64,000 nt of DNA from Sphingobium sp. D43FB (GCF_002312805.1 NZ_NMUA01000022.1:1-64000); one strand, 5' to 3'. Shown: positions 10,553-20,379, numbered from the stretch's first letter. The notes: generated from the letters alone by a model not told the origin. Numbers and translations are program-made.

Positions 10553-10821
10553 ATGAAATCAGCCAGGAAGTGCGTATCAGCAACAAGCGCGGCCTCCACG
10601 CCCGCGCCAGCGCCAAATTCGTGACCCTGGCGAGCGGCCTGCCCGCCGACATCATCGTCAGCAAGGATGGCAGCCACGTCACCGGCACCTCGATCATGGG
10701 CCTCATGATGCTGGGCGCCGCGATGGGCGACAGCATCACCATCAAGGCCACCGGCCCCGAAGCCCTCGATTCACTCGGCAAACTTGTAAGCCTGGTCGAG
10801 GACAAATTCGGCGAAGAGTGA
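10549..10821 (+). CDS. ptsH: Phosphocarrier protein HPr
   Basis: A 90-aa protein. The catalytic His lies in NKRGLHARASAKFV, and the regulatory serine region GTSIMGLMML matches the HprK target site. It carries phosphate from enzyme I to EIIA. Enzyme I is not in this window. It ends the chvI-chvG-hprK-rapZ-EIIA-ptsH series. Confidence 0.93.
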   Translation: MNEISQEVRISNKRGLHARASAKFVTLASGLPADIIVSKDGSHVTGTSIMGLMMLGAAMGDSITIKATGPEALDSLGKLVSLVEDKFGEE

Positions 10822-11227
10822 AGCCCTGGGGCAAAAGGCGGGCGACATTGTACGCCCTGCCGGCTTGGCGGAGGGGCAGCGAGACCTAGGCGCGCAGCGC
10901 CTTAGTCGCAGCGGGGTGGGCCAACGCACCCTCGCGCAAGCCCACCCCCTACCTTTCAGGGAGGAGCGTTTCTGGCTGGGTTGGTGGGAAGCGGATTGCG
11001 AGCAGCTGCCAATACGCCGTTAAAAGCGGGTAAACATCCTAGCCGTCATGCCAGCGCAGGCTGGCATCTCAGGCGGAGGCGTGGAACCGTTGGGCTTGGC
11101 ACTTGTCGCAACGCCATCGCGCCATCTCCTGAGACCCCAGCTTTTGCTGGGGTGACGGTAATGGGTGGTTAGGGGACGGTCAGCTTTTGGCATAGTTTGG
11201 GCTAAAATAAGACAGTACCTCGCTTCC
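10822..11227. other. Intergenic stretch with several palindromes
   Basis: About 400 bases with no convincing gene. It contains the dyads AGGCGC-GCA-GCGCCT near 10890 and GGGGTGGGC/GCCCACCCC near 10913-10948, and the REP-like element at 11043-11158. The 63-codon open frame at 10981-11172 is a translation of the REP element. Confidence 0.6.
11043..11158. repeat. REP-like inverted repeat
   Basis: Outer arms CCGTCATGCCAGCGCAGGCT and, inverted, AGCTTTTGCTGGGGTGACGG, with inner matching CTCAGG/CCTGAG, enclose about 60 bases. Same family type as 263-330 and 41205-41293, judged by the arm ends GTCAT/GTGAC and the Pro-Ala-Phe-Ala-Gly reading of one arm. Confidence 0.75.
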
Positions 11228-11875
11228 TTAGCTAAGCGATTTTGGTAATGGCGCAAACTGACGCGCAAAGGTGAGCAAAAGCCTAGCCGCCTCTTCGTAG
11301 GTTTTGTCGCAGCCGGTCGCACTCGTACCGGATTTTGTTACAGGCCCGTTGCGTCGCTCAAATGCGTATGACACGCCATCCGTGCAAGAACGATCTCCGC
11401 CCTCATACTGTTGGGTTATGGCGTCAAATTGTTGCATCACCTGATCGAATTCGGCGGGCGGCGCTTGAAAACGAAAGGTTGTTCGCTTTTCAGTCCAGTC
11501 GTCTTGCGGATTAAACACGACTACTATGCCTTCAGCTACCCCATCACGCCTAAGCATAGCCAGTGCATAGGTAATATCCTGCAATGCTGGATCTACCCCG
11601 ACGCGCACGGAATTTGATCCCAAAGCTGAAATTGATGGCAGCGCCCCCAGTCGAGTGATAGCGCCGCTCGTTGCATTATTTACCGATTTGTTTTCCAGCA
11701 GCGTGCCATTGTAAACGCGCGATTCAGAGCGACGGTCGGCGCGATACTCTTGAGATTTCCACCATGCAGCGCCAGCCATTACCGACAACCACACTACCTC
11801 GACAACAATGAGCGCGGTGCAAATGTAGCCAATACGGTGCAGCCAACGGAGTTTTGGTGAGACGCTCTCGATCAT
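11228..11875 (-). CDS. Hypothetical membrane-anchored protein
   Basis: A 215-aa protein from ATG 11875 (MIESVSPKLRW). One transmembrane segment (YICTALIVVEVVWLSVMAGAAWW) lies near the N-terminus, followed by a predicted periplasmic part with two cysteines (SCTDG and GCDKT). No family is recognised. Base composition is visibly richer in A and T than in its neighbours, and it lies between a REP element and a 340-base non-coding stretch, which could mean recent acquisition. Confidence 0.6.
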   Translation of the reverse strand: MIESVSPKLRWLHRIGYICTALIVVEVVWLSVMAGAAWWKSQEYRADRRSESRVYNGTLLENKSVNNATSGAITRLGALPSISALGSNSVRVGVDPALQDITYALAMLRRDGVAEGIVVVFNPQDDWTEKRTTFRFQAPPAEFDQVMQQFDAITQQYEGGDRSCTDGVSYAFERRNGPVTKSGTSATGCDKTYEEAARLLLTFARQFAPLPKSLS

Positions 11876-11902
11876 CCGCTGATGCTGGGGCAATGACCGC
11901 AA

Positions 11903-12246
11903 TCAGGCAAGCCCATGCGCGTCTCAAATGGCAAACTCTGGTCGCTTCAAGACCCCCCGGTCCCCACCCCATCCAACAACCTTCCAATGTAGGATAATCT
12001 CTGATCTATCCTAACAGATGAAACCCCCGCGCCGTCCTTCTACGTCTCCCAAGTCAGCCCGCCCCCCCGTCGCCGCACTGGCGCGCAACCGTCGCGTCAG
12101 CGTCGCATCGCTGTCGCGTCGCTGTGACCCACCCGTTACCCAACCGGCGCGTCACCGCGTCTTCCCAACCGCTTCTGCGTTACGATTGCCCCGAAAAACC
12201 GGACGACGGTGTGAACTTCGCCGCTGTGACCTTAGCAGGCGTGACC
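11903..12246. other. Intergenic stretch with short direct repeats
   Basis: About 340 bases without a credible gene. Around 12088-12125 the unit GTCGC recurs several times with small variations (GTCGCGTCAGCGTCGCATCG), and GTGACCTTA occurs twice near 12225-12250. No terminator with a T-run was seen for terC. Confidence 0.5.
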
Positions 12247-13032
12247 TTACGCCCCGCCCTTCCGCTTCTGCGCGCGCCGCGCAAAGATGTTCAGGCACTC
12301 GACCAGAGTCGAGAACGCCATTGCCGCATAGATATAGCCCTTGGGCACATGCACGCCAAAGCCATCGGCGATCAGCACCGCACCGATCATCAGCAGGAAG
12401 CCGAGCGCCAGCATCACCACGGTCGGGTTCTTCGCGATGAAGTTGGCGAGCGGATCGGCCGCCAGCACCATCGCCGTCACCGCGACCAGCACCGCGATCA
12501 CCATGATCGCCAGATTGTCGGTCATGCCAACCGCGGTCAGGATCGAATCGAGCGAGAAGATCATGTCGAGCAGGATGATCTGCACGATCGCGCTGCCGAA
12601 TGTGATGGTGGCGACGCTTTTCTTGTCCAGCACATCGTCGCCGCCCGCCGGATCGACAGTGTGATGGATTTCCTTGGTCGCCTTCCAGATCAGGAACAAG
12701 CCGCCAACGATCAGGATCAGGTCACGCCAGGAAAATTCGGTTTCGAAGGTCGGGGCGCCATATTCGTTCAGCGGACCGCTGATGCCAAGATCGAACACGG
12801 GGGCCGTCAGCCCGACGATCCAGGCGATCATCGACAGCAAGACCAACCGCATGCCGAGCGCCAGGCCGATGCCGATGCGCCGCGCCTTCTGGCGCTGCTC
12901 GACCGGCAGTTTGTTGGTCAGGATCGATATGAACACCAGATTGTCGATGCCCAGCACCACTTCCATGATCACCAGCGCAATCAGCGCGGCAATGGCGGTG
13001 GGGTCGGTAAAAGCGGCAATCAGACTGTCCAT
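12247..13032 (-). CDS. TerC-family integral membrane protein
   Basis: A 261-aa polytopic protein with about seven hydrophobic segments. The family signatures [15 protein letters not shown] and [13 protein letters not shown] carry the conserved acidic residues proposed to bind metal. TerC relatives export or handle Mn and other metals; the older tellurite-resistance label applies only when the ter operon is present, and it is not here. ATG 13032 has AAGGA upstream. The C-terminus ends in a basic tail ([11 protein letters not shown]). Confidence 0.88.
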   Translation of the reverse strand: MDSLIAAFTDPTAIAALIALVIMEVVLGIDNLVFISILTNKLPVEQRQKARRIGIGLALGMRLVLLSMIAWIVGLTAPVFDLGISGPLNEYGAPTFETEFSWRDLILIVGGLFLIWKATKEIHHTVDPAGGDDVLDKKSVATITFGSAIVQIILLDMIFSLDSILTAVGMTDNLAIMVIAVLVAVTAMVLAADPLANFIAKNPTVVMLALGFLLMIGAVLIADGFGVHVPKGYIYAAMAFSTLVECLNIFARRAQKRKGGA

Positions 13033-13175
13033 GATGATCCTTCCACGCTGCCATTTGGCACGCCACCGGAACGGTCGATCGCGCGACCGGTTCCCATCAA
13101 GATGCACCGTCATCCGCTTGATCGCATGCAGGCACGAGCTTACAGGAGAGCCGGGCAAAAAAGGGGGGAAATATC

Positions 13176-14102
13176 ATGCGGCCAATCGTCGGGTTCACCA
13201 TCATAGCGGCAGCCATGGCGGCCAGTACGCCGGTTGAGGCGGAGGTCTTTGCGATGACCGGCCATTTCCCGGCCCCCTATCGCGCCGTCAGCCTGCTGCG
13301 CAGCATCGGCGTCGATCGCATCGCAGGGCGCGACGGCACCGCACTGGCGCTGGCGATCGAACAGAAATTAAGCCGCGCCGGGCCGGATGGACGCCCCTAT
13401 TATGCCGTGATCGCCCTGTCGCGGCGCGGCCCCGATGCCGATGGCATCATCACCGGCCTTGCCGATGCCAGCGTGCGCGAAACCAATGTGAAGCGGCAGG
13501 TCGAAGTCTGTGCCGAGGGCACCGACCAGAAATGCACGAAGAAGGAGAAGGTCGAGGCGCTGTGCCTGCAGGAAACGGTAACCTTCGCCCCGACCTTGCG
13601 GATCGCCCGCGTCACGGACGGCCAGATCCTCTATAGCGAAACCCGCACGCAAACCGACACGATCGTCACCTGCCCCAAGGACAAGTCCAAGCGCACCCCG
13701 CGCCAGAGCATCGATCGCATGGTCCGCACCGCGGCGGACCGGCTGGCCGACGACATCATCCCGCGCCACGAAAATAACCGCATCCGCCTGCGCGAAGAAC
13801 GCGACGGGATGGACAAGGCCATGGCCCAGCGCTTCCGCGACAGCATCAAATCGTCGCAGCGCGATCCGGTCGCCGCCTGCGGCGAATGGGCGGCGATGGA
13901 CGGCGACCGGCCGGGTCATCCCTCGATCCTGTTCAACCTTGGCCTCTGCGCCGAACGCGATGGCGACTATGCCGGCGCGGAACGCCTCTATGCCCAGGCG
14001 GGACAGGCGGCGCGCGGTAGCGCTTTTGCCGAAGGGGTAGAACGGGTCCGCGCCCTTGCGGTGGGCCGCGCCGACGCTGCGGCACGGGCGCGCGGCGAGT
14101 GA
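13176..14102 (+). CDS. Exported hypothetical protein with C-terminal TPR-like helices
   Basis: A 308-aa protein with a signal peptide ([18 protein letters not shown]) and strong ribosome site (AAGGGGGG) before ATG 13176. The middle contains four cysteines in [23 protein letters not shown] and VTCPKD, likely disulphide-forming. The C-terminal part ([25 protein letters not shown]) reads as a tetratricopeptide repeat. No enzyme motif is visible. It is divergent from terC and co-directional with fbp. Confidence 0.7.
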   Translation: MRPIVGFTIIAAAMAASTPVEAEVFAMTGHFPAPYRAVSLLRSIGVDRIAGRDGTALALAIEQKLSRAGPDGRPYYAVIALSRRGPDADGIITGLADASVRETNVKRQVEVCAEGTDQKCTKKEKVEALCLQETVTFAPTLRIARVTDGQILYSETRTQTDTIVTCPKDKSKRTPRQSIDRMVRTAADRLADDIIPRHENNRIRLREERDGMDKAMAQRFRDSIKSSQRDPVAACGEWAAMDGDRPGHPSILFNLGLCAERDGDYAGAERLYAQAGQAARGSAFAEGVERVRALAVGRADAAARARGE

Positions 14103-14160
14103 CGCGGCGGCTGGACTTGACGGGGCGACTCCCGTAGCGAAGGCGCGTTCCGATTTTCAA

Positions 14161-14185
14161 GCGCCGCGGCGTCCTGTCGCGGCGC
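14161..14185 (+). terminator. GC-rich hairpin before fbp
   Basis: GCGCCGCG and CGCGGCGC enclose a 9-base loop, 60 bases after the upstream stop and 24 bases before fbp. There is no T-run; it may terminate the upstream gene or shape the fbp leader. Confidence 0.35.
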
Positions 14186-14208
14186 CTGCCCTTTACGAAA
14201 GGCGGCCC

Positions 14209-15225
14209 ATGGCAAGAACCACCCTCACCCGTTTCCTGATCGAACAACAGCGCTTGGCCGAAGCCCTGCCCGCCGAACTGCGCCTGCTGATCGAAACCGT
14301 GGCGCGCGCGTGCAAGACGATCAGCCATGCCGTCAGCAAGGGCGCGTTGGGCGAAGTGCTGGGCAGCCTGGACAGCGAAAATGTGCAGGGCGAGGTCCAG
14401 AAGAAGCTGGACGTCATCGCCAACGAAATGCTGCTCGATGCCAATGAATGGGGCGGTCATCTCGCCGCCATGGCGTCGGAAGAGATGGAGACGATCCACC
14501 GCATCCCCAATCGCTATCCCAAGGGCGAATATCTGCTGCTGTTCGATCCGATCGACGGGTCCAGCAATATCGACGTCGACCTGTCGGTCGGCACCATCTT
14601 CTCGGTCCTCAAAGCCCCCGAAGCCTGCGCCGGTCGCGAAGTGACGGAGGAGGATTTCCTGCAGGACGGCCGGGCGCAGGTCGCGGCGGGCTATGCCATT
14701 TACGGGCCGCAGACCTTGCTGGTGCTGAGCGTCGGCACCGGCGTCTATGAATTCACGCTCGACCGCGAAGTCGGCAGCTGGGTGATGACCGACGCCAATA
14801 TGCAGATGCCGCAGGGCAAGTGCGAATTTGCCATCAATATGTCAAACCGCCGCCAATGGTCGCCCGCCGTGGCCCGTTATGTCGAAGAGCGCGTCATGGG
14901 TGGCGCAGGGCCATGCGGCCAGGATTATAATATGCGCTGGACCGCCTCCATGGTGGCGGACGTGCACCGCATCCTCAAGCGCGGCGGGATCTTCCTCTAT
15001 CCCTACGACCATCGCAATCCGGGCAAGGCCAAGCTGCGGCTGATGTATGAAGCCAATCCGATGAGCTATCTGATCGAGCAGGCGGGCGGCGCGTCGAGCG
15101 ACGGGTTCCAACCGATCATGGACGTGCCCGCGACCAGCCTGCACCAGCGCGTCGGTGTGGTGCTGGGCGACCGCGCCGAAGTGGAAGCGGTCGTCGCTTA
15201 TGGCCGCGAGATGGCCACCGCATAG
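14209..15225 (+). CDS. fbp: Class I fructose-1,6-bisphosphatase
   Basis: A 338-aa enzyme that hydrolyses fructose-1,6-bisphosphate in gluconeogenesis. The metal/phosphate site [14 protein letters not shown] and later motifs [15 protein letters not shown] and [10 protein letters not shown] identify the class I family, and the length is typical (about 335 aa). ATG 14209 has GAAAGGCGG upstream. With pckA it provides the two dedicated gluconeogenic steps in this window. Confidence 0.94.
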   Translation: MARTTLTRFLIEQQRLAEALPAELRLLIETVARACKTISHAVSKGALGEVLGSLDSENVQGEVQKKLDVIANEMLLDANEWGGHLAAMASEEMETIHRIPNRYPKGEYLLLFDPIDGSSNIDVDLSVGTIFSVLKAPEACAGREVTEEDFLQDGRAQVAAGYAIYGPQTLLVLSVGTGVYEFTLDREVGSWVMTDANMQMPQGKCEFAINMSNRRQWSPAVARYVEERVMGGAGPCGQDYNMRWTASMVADVHRILKRGGIFLYPYDHRNPGKAKLRLMYEANPMSYLIEQAGGASSDGFQPIMDVPATSLHQRVGVVLGDRAEVEAVVAYGREMATA

Positions 15226-15368
15226 GATGAAAAGAAAATGGGGGAGAGCGCACTCAAGCGCTCGATCCCCCAACTATGCCCCGCCTGCCGGTCTTACCGG
15301 CGGCCCCTCTCCAGAAACATGTTATATGGCGCGGCAACAGCGAGGGATGCCTAGCCCAAGCCGCAGAC

Positions 15369-15397
15369 AAAAAAAAGGCTGATCGTGAGACCAGCCT
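15369..15397 (-). terminator. Strong orphan intrinsic terminator
   Basis: On the minus strand, AGGCTG and CAGCCT enclose a 10-base loop and are followed directly by eight T residues (15376-15369). It is in the right orientation to end a leftward transcript coming from about 15,400-15,650, where no established gene exists. Confidence 0.75.
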
Positions 15398-15433
15398 GAA
15401 AAGTTTAGGAGAGGATGCCTGAAAGGCACAGTC

Positions 15434-15568
15434 TTAGTGCCAGCGGGGCGTATTCTTCGCAAATGCGAAGGGTGAAGCTGCAATTGCGTAAACTGCAATC
15501 GTGTCCCGCGTCCTCGCCGCGAATCGGGTAAAGCAAATATCAGGGCTTTGGGCGTAGGCCCGCGCCAT
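15434..15568 (-). CDS. Possible short protein or small-RNA locus
   Basis: A 44-codon frame from ATG 15568 ends at TAA 15434, 37 bases before the strong terminator. The peptide carries a hydrophobic middle (TIAVYAIAASPFAFA) and a basic end. The ATG overlaps the start region of the divergent acyltransferase gene and has no good ribosome site, so a non-coding small RNA is an equal possibility. It is listed mainly because the terminator needs a transcript. Confidence 0.3.
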   Translation of the reverse strand: MARAYAQSPDICFTRFAARTRDTIAVYAIAASPFAFAKNTPRWH

Positions 15569-15599
15569 GCATGGAAAGGCAGAACAGATAGGCGCGCGC

Positions 15600-17441
15600 A
15601 TGACCCGGCCCCACCGCCGCGACATAGACGGCCTGCGCGCGCTCGCCATCCTGCCGGTCTTGTTCTTCCACGCCCATGTGCCGGGCTTTTCCGGCGGCTA
15701 TGTCGGCGTCGACATCTTCTTCGTGATTTCGGGCTATCTGATCACCGGAATCATCGCCCGCGACGTCGATGACGGCCGCTTCTCGCTGCTCCGCTTCTAC
15801 GAGCGGCGCTTCCGGCGAATCATGCCCGCCCTCGCCCTGATGATCCTCGCCGTGCTGGGCCTGGCAGCCTGGCTCTATCTGCCCGGCGACCTGGAGGGCG
15901 TACCCAAATCCGCACTGGCCGCGACGCTGTTCGTCTCCAACCTGTGGTTCTTCACCGACACCGGCTATTTCGCTGGCGGTGCGGACGTGAAGCCCCTGCT
16001 CCAGACATGGTCGCTGGCGGTGGAGGAACAATATTATATCGGCTTCCCGATCCTGCTGATGCTGCTCGCCCGCTTCGGAACGCGCGTGCGCGCAGGCGTC
16101 GTGGCGGCCATCGGAATAGCATCGCTGACCCTGTGCATAGTCATGCAACGCGATACGACAGGCTTTGCCTTCTACCTGCTACCCACCCGCGCCTGGGAAT
16201 TGCTCGCAGGCGCGCTCCTGGCGCTGGGCGTCGTTCCGGCAATCCGAGCGCGCTGGCAGCGCGAAGCCGTCGCTTGGGCTGGCCTCTTGGCGATCGGCAG
16301 TGCGGTCTTCCTCTACGACCGCAACACGCTATTCCCTGGCGTTGCGGCCATCGCCCCTGTGCTGGGCGCAATGGCGCTGCTCCACTGCGCGCCGGGGACA
16401 AGTGCAGGCCGCGTCCTCGCCCTGCCCCCGCTGGTCGGCGTCGGCCTGATCTCCTACTCGCTCTATCTGTGGCACTGGCCGCTGATCGTCTTCACCGAAT
16501 ATGCGACCGACCTGCCGCTTTCGGGCGGAACCCAGCTCGCCGTTCTCGCCGCATCGCTGGCCATCGCGTCACTATCCTGGCGCTTCGTCGAACAACCCTT
16601 CCGCGATTCGGCCCACATGCCGCCCCACACCATCTTCCGCTTCACCGGCACAGCGATGGCGCTGCTCTGCGCGCTGTCGGCTGCTTTGCTGGCGATGGGA
16701 CCATGGCCCTCACGATTCGCACCCGCCGTTCTGGCGCAGATCGCCGGGCGCAACGACATCAGCCCTGACCGCAAGCGCTGCCACGACACCTATATGCGGG
16801 GTGCCAACCCCTGCGTCCTCGGCGCAACGGTCCGGCCCGACGCCATGCTATGGGGCGACAGCCATGGCGTCGAACTGGCGCATGTGCTGGCGCAGGACGC
16901 GCGCGCACAGGGCCAATCGCTGATCGAACGGACAACATCGAGTTGCCCGCCTGTGTTGGGTTATGAGGCGAAGGACGCCCGCTGCGCCGCGGCCAACCGG
17001 GCCGCTTTCGACGCGATCCACGCAGATCCAGGACTACGCCGCATCTACCTCGCCGCCTTCTGGGCCAATGGTACATTTGATGACCCTGCTTTCGTGGCGA
17101 AACTCGACCGTACCATCGCCGCCATCCGGGCCGAAGGGCGGGAAGTCGTGCTGATCGGCGCGGTCCCACCCCAACCCTTCGACGTGCCGCGTCACCTCGC
17201 CCATCTGGCGCGCGCCGCCATGCTGGACAGCGCACAAGGGGTTGAGCGGGCGCGAGTGGAAGCACACATCGTCAATCTCCGCGCGCTCTTCACGCGCTGG
17301 CAGGCGCAGGGTGTGACGCTGATCGACCCCGTGGCCCGGCTATGCGACGCGCGCGTCTGCGCCATCGCGCGGGACGGCCAGCCCCTCTACTTCGATTCGC
17401 ACCATCTGAGCGTTGCCGGTGCGCGCGCCGTCATTGGCTGA
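15600..17441 (+). CDS. Acyltransferase-3 / SGNH two-domain membrane protein
   Basis: A 613-aa protein. The first 350 residues form a polytopic acyltransferase-3 domain (RRDIDGLRALAILPVLFFHA, GGYVGVDIFFVISGYLITG, SLAVEEQYY, SYSLYLWHWPLI). The rest is a periplasmic SGNH domain (WGDSHGVEL, and DSHHLSVAGA near the end). Such OafA/OatA-type proteins O-acetylate surface polysaccharides, lipopolysaccharide or peptidoglycan. ATG 15600 gives the family start; ATG 15567 is also possible. It abuts the stop of the convergent amidohydrolase with no gap. Confidence 0.88.
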   Translation: MTRPHRRDIDGLRALAILPVLFFHAHVPGFSGGYVGVDIFFVISGYLITGIIARDVDDGRFSLLRFYERRFRRIMPALALMILAVLGLAAWLYLPGDLEGVPKSALAATLFVSNLWFFTDTGYFAGGADVKPLLQTWSLAVEEQYYIGFPILLMLLARFGTRVRAGVVAAIGIASLTLCIVMQRDTTGFAFYLLPTRAWELLAGALLALGVVPAIRARWQREAVAWAGLLAIGSAVFLYDRNTLFPGVAAIAPVLGAMALLHCAPGTSAGRVLALPPLVGVGLISYSLYLWHWPLIVFTEYATDLPLSGGTQLAVLAASLAIASLSWRFVEQPFRDSAHMPPHTIFRFTGTAMALLCALSAALLAMGPWPSRFAPAVLAQIAGRNDISPDRKRCHDTYMRGANPCVLGATVRPDAMLWGDSHGVELAHVLAQDARAQGQSLIERTTSSCPPVLGYEAKDARCAAANRAAFDAIHADPGLRRIYLAAFWANGTFDDPAFVAKLDRTIAAIRAEGREVVLIGAVPPQPFDVPRHLAHLARAAMLDSAQGVERARVEAHIVNLRALFTRWQAQGVTLIDPVARLCDARVCAIARDGQPLYFDSHHLSVAGARAVIG

Positions 17442-18335
17442 TCATTCGGCCGCCAGCGCATAGTCGGCACGCGGCAGTTCTACCGCCAGCGCCTGGGCAA
17501 TCGCCTGCACCAGCACGCGCATCCGCGCGATCCCCGGCCCCGGCCGGTCCAATGTCGCATCCAGATAGAGCGTCCGGTCGATCTCGATCTGCAGCGCATG
17601 CAGATCGCGCTCCGGTCGCCCATGCCGTTCGATCAGATAATCGCCCGCATAGGGGCTATTGATCGCCACCAGCATGTCGTGCCCCGCCGCCACATCCGCC
17701 GCCAGCGTCGTCAATCGGCTCGACGCGCTGCGGCCGAATCGGTCGCCCAGCACCAACCCCGGCGCGGGACAGCCCGGCGACGGCGGCGGTAGCGGCGGCA
17801 TGGAATGAAGGTCGATCAGGATGGCATGACCATGGGCATCCCGCGCCGCCGCCATCAACTGCGCGAGCGTCGCATGATAGGGCCGGTGGACCATATCGAT
17901 CCGCCGCTGCACCTCCGCCCAACCGATCGGCCCGCGCCACAATTCCGGTGCGCCAGGCAACCGACGCGGCAGCAAGCCAAGCCCGCCGCGCAGTTTCGCA
18001 CTGGTCTGCAAGGCCACCATGTGGGGCAGATCAGACAGCATCGCGGGATCCACCTCCCGATCATGGCGGTTAAGGTCAATCAACGCGCGCGGCGCGCGCG
18101 CAACTAAAACCGTGAAGCCCTGCGCTATCAAGGGATGCACCAGCAGATCGACCCAGCGATCCTCCAGCCGCCGCAGCATTTCCGGCCGGACGCGCGCCTG
18201 CGCCAGCAAGGCGGGCGGATAGAGCCGCCCGGCATGGGGCACGGACAGGATAAGCGGGCGATCGGGAAACGCGGGGCCATAAAGATCGAAGGCCGGGTCG
18301 CTGTGCGTCGGCGCGCGCGGCGGGCTGTCGTCCAA
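17442..18335 (-). CDS. N-formylglutamate amidohydrolase family protein
   Basis: A 297-aa protein of the FGase family. Motifs LILSVPHAGRLYP, ARAPRALIDLNR, and ILIDLHSMPP carry the conserved His, Asp/Arg and zinc-type residues. Family members hydrolyse N-formylglutamate in histidine breakdown, though many paralogues have unknown substrates and no hut genes are nearby. The start is TTG 18335 with AAGGAG 8 bases upstream; the longer frame to 18410 lacks such a site. It is divergent from cpdR, a neighbour relation common in alphaproteobacteria. Confidence 0.85.
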   Translation of the reverse strand: MDDSPPRAPTHSDPAFDLYGPAFPDRPLILSVPHAGRLYPPALLAQARVRPEMLRRLEDRWVDLLVHPLIAQGFTVLVARAPRALIDLNRHDREVDPAMLSDLPHMVALQTSAKLRGGLGLLPRRLPGAPELWRGPIGWAEVQRRIDMVHRPYHATLAQLMAAARDAHGHAILIDLHSMPPLPPPSPGCPAPGLVLGDRFGRSASSRLTTLAADVAAGHDMLVAINSPYAGDYLIERHGRPERDLHALQIEIDRTLYLDATLDRPGPGIARMRVLVQAIAQALAVELPRADYALAAE

Positions 18336-18458
18336 TGGCGCTCCTTTCAACGATCCGGGCAAAAATCGTGGCTTGGCTGGATAATATTTACACCTTGTCG
18401 CATATATCATGGCTTCGCGCCACCCGTGGGGGTCGCGGAGGATATGAGAGTGGGGGCG

Positions 18459-18836
18459 ATGGTTCGCATATTATTGGCCGAAGACGATGAGAGCATGCGC
18501 GTCTATCTGGCCCGCGCGCTGGAACGGTCGGGATATGAGGTCGTCGCGGTCTCGACGGGGACAGAGGCGGTGCCGCATATCCGCTCCGACCGGTTCGACC
18601 TGTTGCTGACCGATATCGTCATGCCGGAAATGGACGGCATCGAACTGGCCCAGCATGCCGCATCAGTGGCACCGGACATGCGAATCATGTTCATCACCGG
18701 TTTTGCCGCCGTCACCTTGCGCGCGGGCAAGGCTGTGCCGCAGGCCAAGGTCTTGTCCAAGCCCTTCCACCTGCGCGACCTGGTGCTGGAGGTCGAGCGG
18801 ATGTTCAGCAGCGAAAGCCTGACCGGACTGACGTGA
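18459..18836 (+). CDS. cpdR: Single-domain response regulator CpdR
   Basis: A 125-aa stand-alone receiver without an output domain. ILLAEDDESMRVYLARALE, LLLTDIVMPEMDGIELAQ, MFITGFAAVTL and LSKPFHLRDLV match CpdR closely, including the segments around the phospho-acceptor Asp and the conserved Lys. In Caulobacter unphosphorylated CpdR primes the ClpXP protease, promoting degradation of cell-cycle factors in a pathway tied to CtrA. The ATG at 18444 (MRVGAMV) is an alternative, but its GGAGG is too close. It converges on the dicarboxylate symporter gene with a 4-base gap. Confidence 0.92.
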   Translation: MVRILLAEDDESMRVYLARALERSGYEVVAVSTGTEAVPHIRSDRFDLLLTDIVMPEMDGIELAQHAASVAPDMRIMFITGFAAVTLRAGKAVPQAKVLSKPFHLRDLVLEVERMFSSESLTGLT

Positions 18837-18840
18837 TCCT

Positions 18841-20172
18841 CTAGTCGGGGACGACTTCTTCCATGTCGGGCGTGGGATCGAGCGCGATCCCGGCCATCGC
18901 AGCATTGAACCGCTCGCGGTCCAGCCCCTTTTCCCACGCCGAAACCACGACGGTCGCCACAGCATTGCCGATGAAGTTGGTGAGACTACGGCATTCGCTC
19001 ATGAAGCGATCGACGCCCAGGATCAGCGTCATGCCCGCGACCGGCACCGTTGGCACGATCGACAGCGTTGCCGCCAATGTGATGAAGCCTGCCCCGGTTA
19101 CCCCCGCTGCGCCCTTGGAGGAGATCATTGCCACCAGCAGCAGCAAGATCTGCTGCTCCAGGCTGATATCGACATTGCAGGCCTGCGCGATGAACAGCGC
19201 CGCCAGCGTCATGTAGATATTGGTGCCGTCGAGGTTGAAGCTGTATCCGGTCGGCACGACCAGACCCACCACCGACTTGCGGCACCCGGCCCGTTCCATT
19301 TTCTCGATGAGGCTGGGCAAGGCCGCCTCCGAGGAGGATGTCCCAAGAACGAGGAGTAGTTCGGCCTTCAAATAGCGGATGAGATGAAGGATATTGAACC
19401 CCACCGCCCAGCACACACCACCCAGAACCACCAACACGAACAACAGCGACGTCAGATAGAAGGTCGCGACCAGCCCGGCTAAATTGGCGAGCGTGCCGAC
19501 CCCATATTCGCCGATGGTGAAGGCCATCGCGCCGAACGCCCCGATCGGTGCGGCTTTCATCAGGATCGACACCAATTTGAACACCGCATGGCTGGCGGAT
19601 TCGAGCACGGTCATCAGCGGCGCGGCCTTGTCGCCGATCAAAGTCAGCGCGATGCCGAACAGGATCGCCACGAACAGCACCTGCAGGATGTTACCGTCCG
19701 CCACCGCCGACACCATGGTCGCCGGAATGATGTTCATCAGGAAGCCGGTCAAGCTGCTCTCATGCGCCTTGCTGGCATAGTCGGCGACCTGATCAGCATC
19801 GAGCGTCGCCGGATCGATGTTCAGCCCAGCGCCGGGTTCCACGACATTGGCAACGATCAGGCCGACGACGAGCGCCAGCGTCGAAAAGGTCAGAAAATAG
19901 CCAAAGGCCTTGGCCGCAACCCGGCCGATCGCCCCCAGCTCCTTCATGCCCGCAATGCCAGTGACGATGGTCAGGAAGATGACCGGCGCGATGATCATCT
20001 TCACCAGCTTGATGAAGGCCTCTCCCAAGGGTTTGAGCCGGACGCCGGCGTCAGGGAAGAAATGGCCGATCGTCACACCCAGCGCGATGGCGATCAGCAC
20101 CTGGACATAAAGCTGCCGGTACCAGGGCAGGCGCGGCGTCGTCTGAATTGGCGAGGATGGCGATGGCAGCAT
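18841..20172 (-). CDS. dctA: Na+/H+:dicarboxylate symporter (DAACS family)
   Basis: A 443-aa polytopic transporter of C4-dicarboxylates or related amino acids. Signature segments include [13 protein letters not shown] (serine-rich re-entrant loop), [36 protein letters not shown] and [20 protein letters not shown]. The start is ATG 20172 ([12 protein letters not shown]). The open frame continues upstream across the antisense strand of the tRNA gene, which is an artefact. Whether the substrate is succinate, glutamate or another is not decided by sequence alone, so the symbol is provisional. Confidence 0.88.
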   Translation of the reverse strand: MLPSPSSPIQTTPRLPWYRQLYVQVLIAIALGVTIGHFFPDAGVRLKPLGEAFIKLVKMIIAPVIFLTIVTGIAGMKELGAIGRVAAKAFGYFLTFSTLALVVGLIVANVVEPGAGLNIDPATLDADQVADYASKAHESSLTGFLMNIIPATMVSAVADGNILQVLFVAILFGIALTLIGDKAAPLMTVLESASHAVFKLVSILMKAAPIGAFGAMAFTIGEYGVGTLANLAGLVATFYLTSLLFVLVVLGGVCWAVGFNILHLIRYLKAELLLVLGTSSSEAALPSLIEKMERAGCRKSVVGLVVPTGYSFNLDGTNIYMTLAALFIAQACNVDISLEQQILLLLVAMISSKGAAGVTGAGFITLAATLSIVPTVPVAGMTLILGVDRFMSECRSLTNFIGNAVATVVVSAWEKGLDRERFNAAMAGIALDPTPDMEEVVPD

Positions 20173-20300
20173 AAGTCTTGGCGTCCCCCTGTTTGCGCCG
20201 CAGCATATGGGCCACCCCTGCGCTGTCCAGAAGAATATCAGGGCCGGGCATTTTCCCGCTTGCGCCATCCGATTCGCCCGGCTAAAGGCCCAACTCCCGT

Positions 20301-20375
20301 GGGCGTGTAGCTCAGTGGTAGAGCACTGTGTTGACATCGCAGGGGTCGCAAGTTCAATCCTTGCCACGCCCACCA
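20301..20375 (+). tRNA. tRNA-Val (GAC)
   Basis: A 75-base cloverleaf. The acceptor arm GGGCGTG pairs with CACGCCC, the D-arm is TAGCTCAGTGGTAGAGCA, the anticodon stem CTGTG/CGCAG carries loop TTGACAT with anticodon GAC, and the T-arm is GCAAG-TTCAATC-CTTGC. The 3' CCA is encoded (20373-20375). The antisense translation gives the familiar false peptide [16 protein letters not shown]. Confidence 0.95.
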
Positions 20376-20379
20376 TGAC

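Larger units (their letters stand above)
15226..15599. other. Intergenic stretch holding an orphan minus-strand terminator
   Basis: About 370 bases between fbp and the acyltransferase. It contains the strong minus-strand terminator at 15369-15397 and a possible short minus-strand open frame (15434-15568). It is otherwise featureless to the eye. Confidence 0.5.

Noticed and set aside
10981..11172. 63-codon open frame
   Set aside because: It only translates the REP-like palindrome; no ribosome site or protein-like composition beyond it.
12018..13206. Plus-strand open frames around terC
   Set aside because: They are antisense to terC or low-complexity; TerC motifs on the minus strand decide the coding strand.
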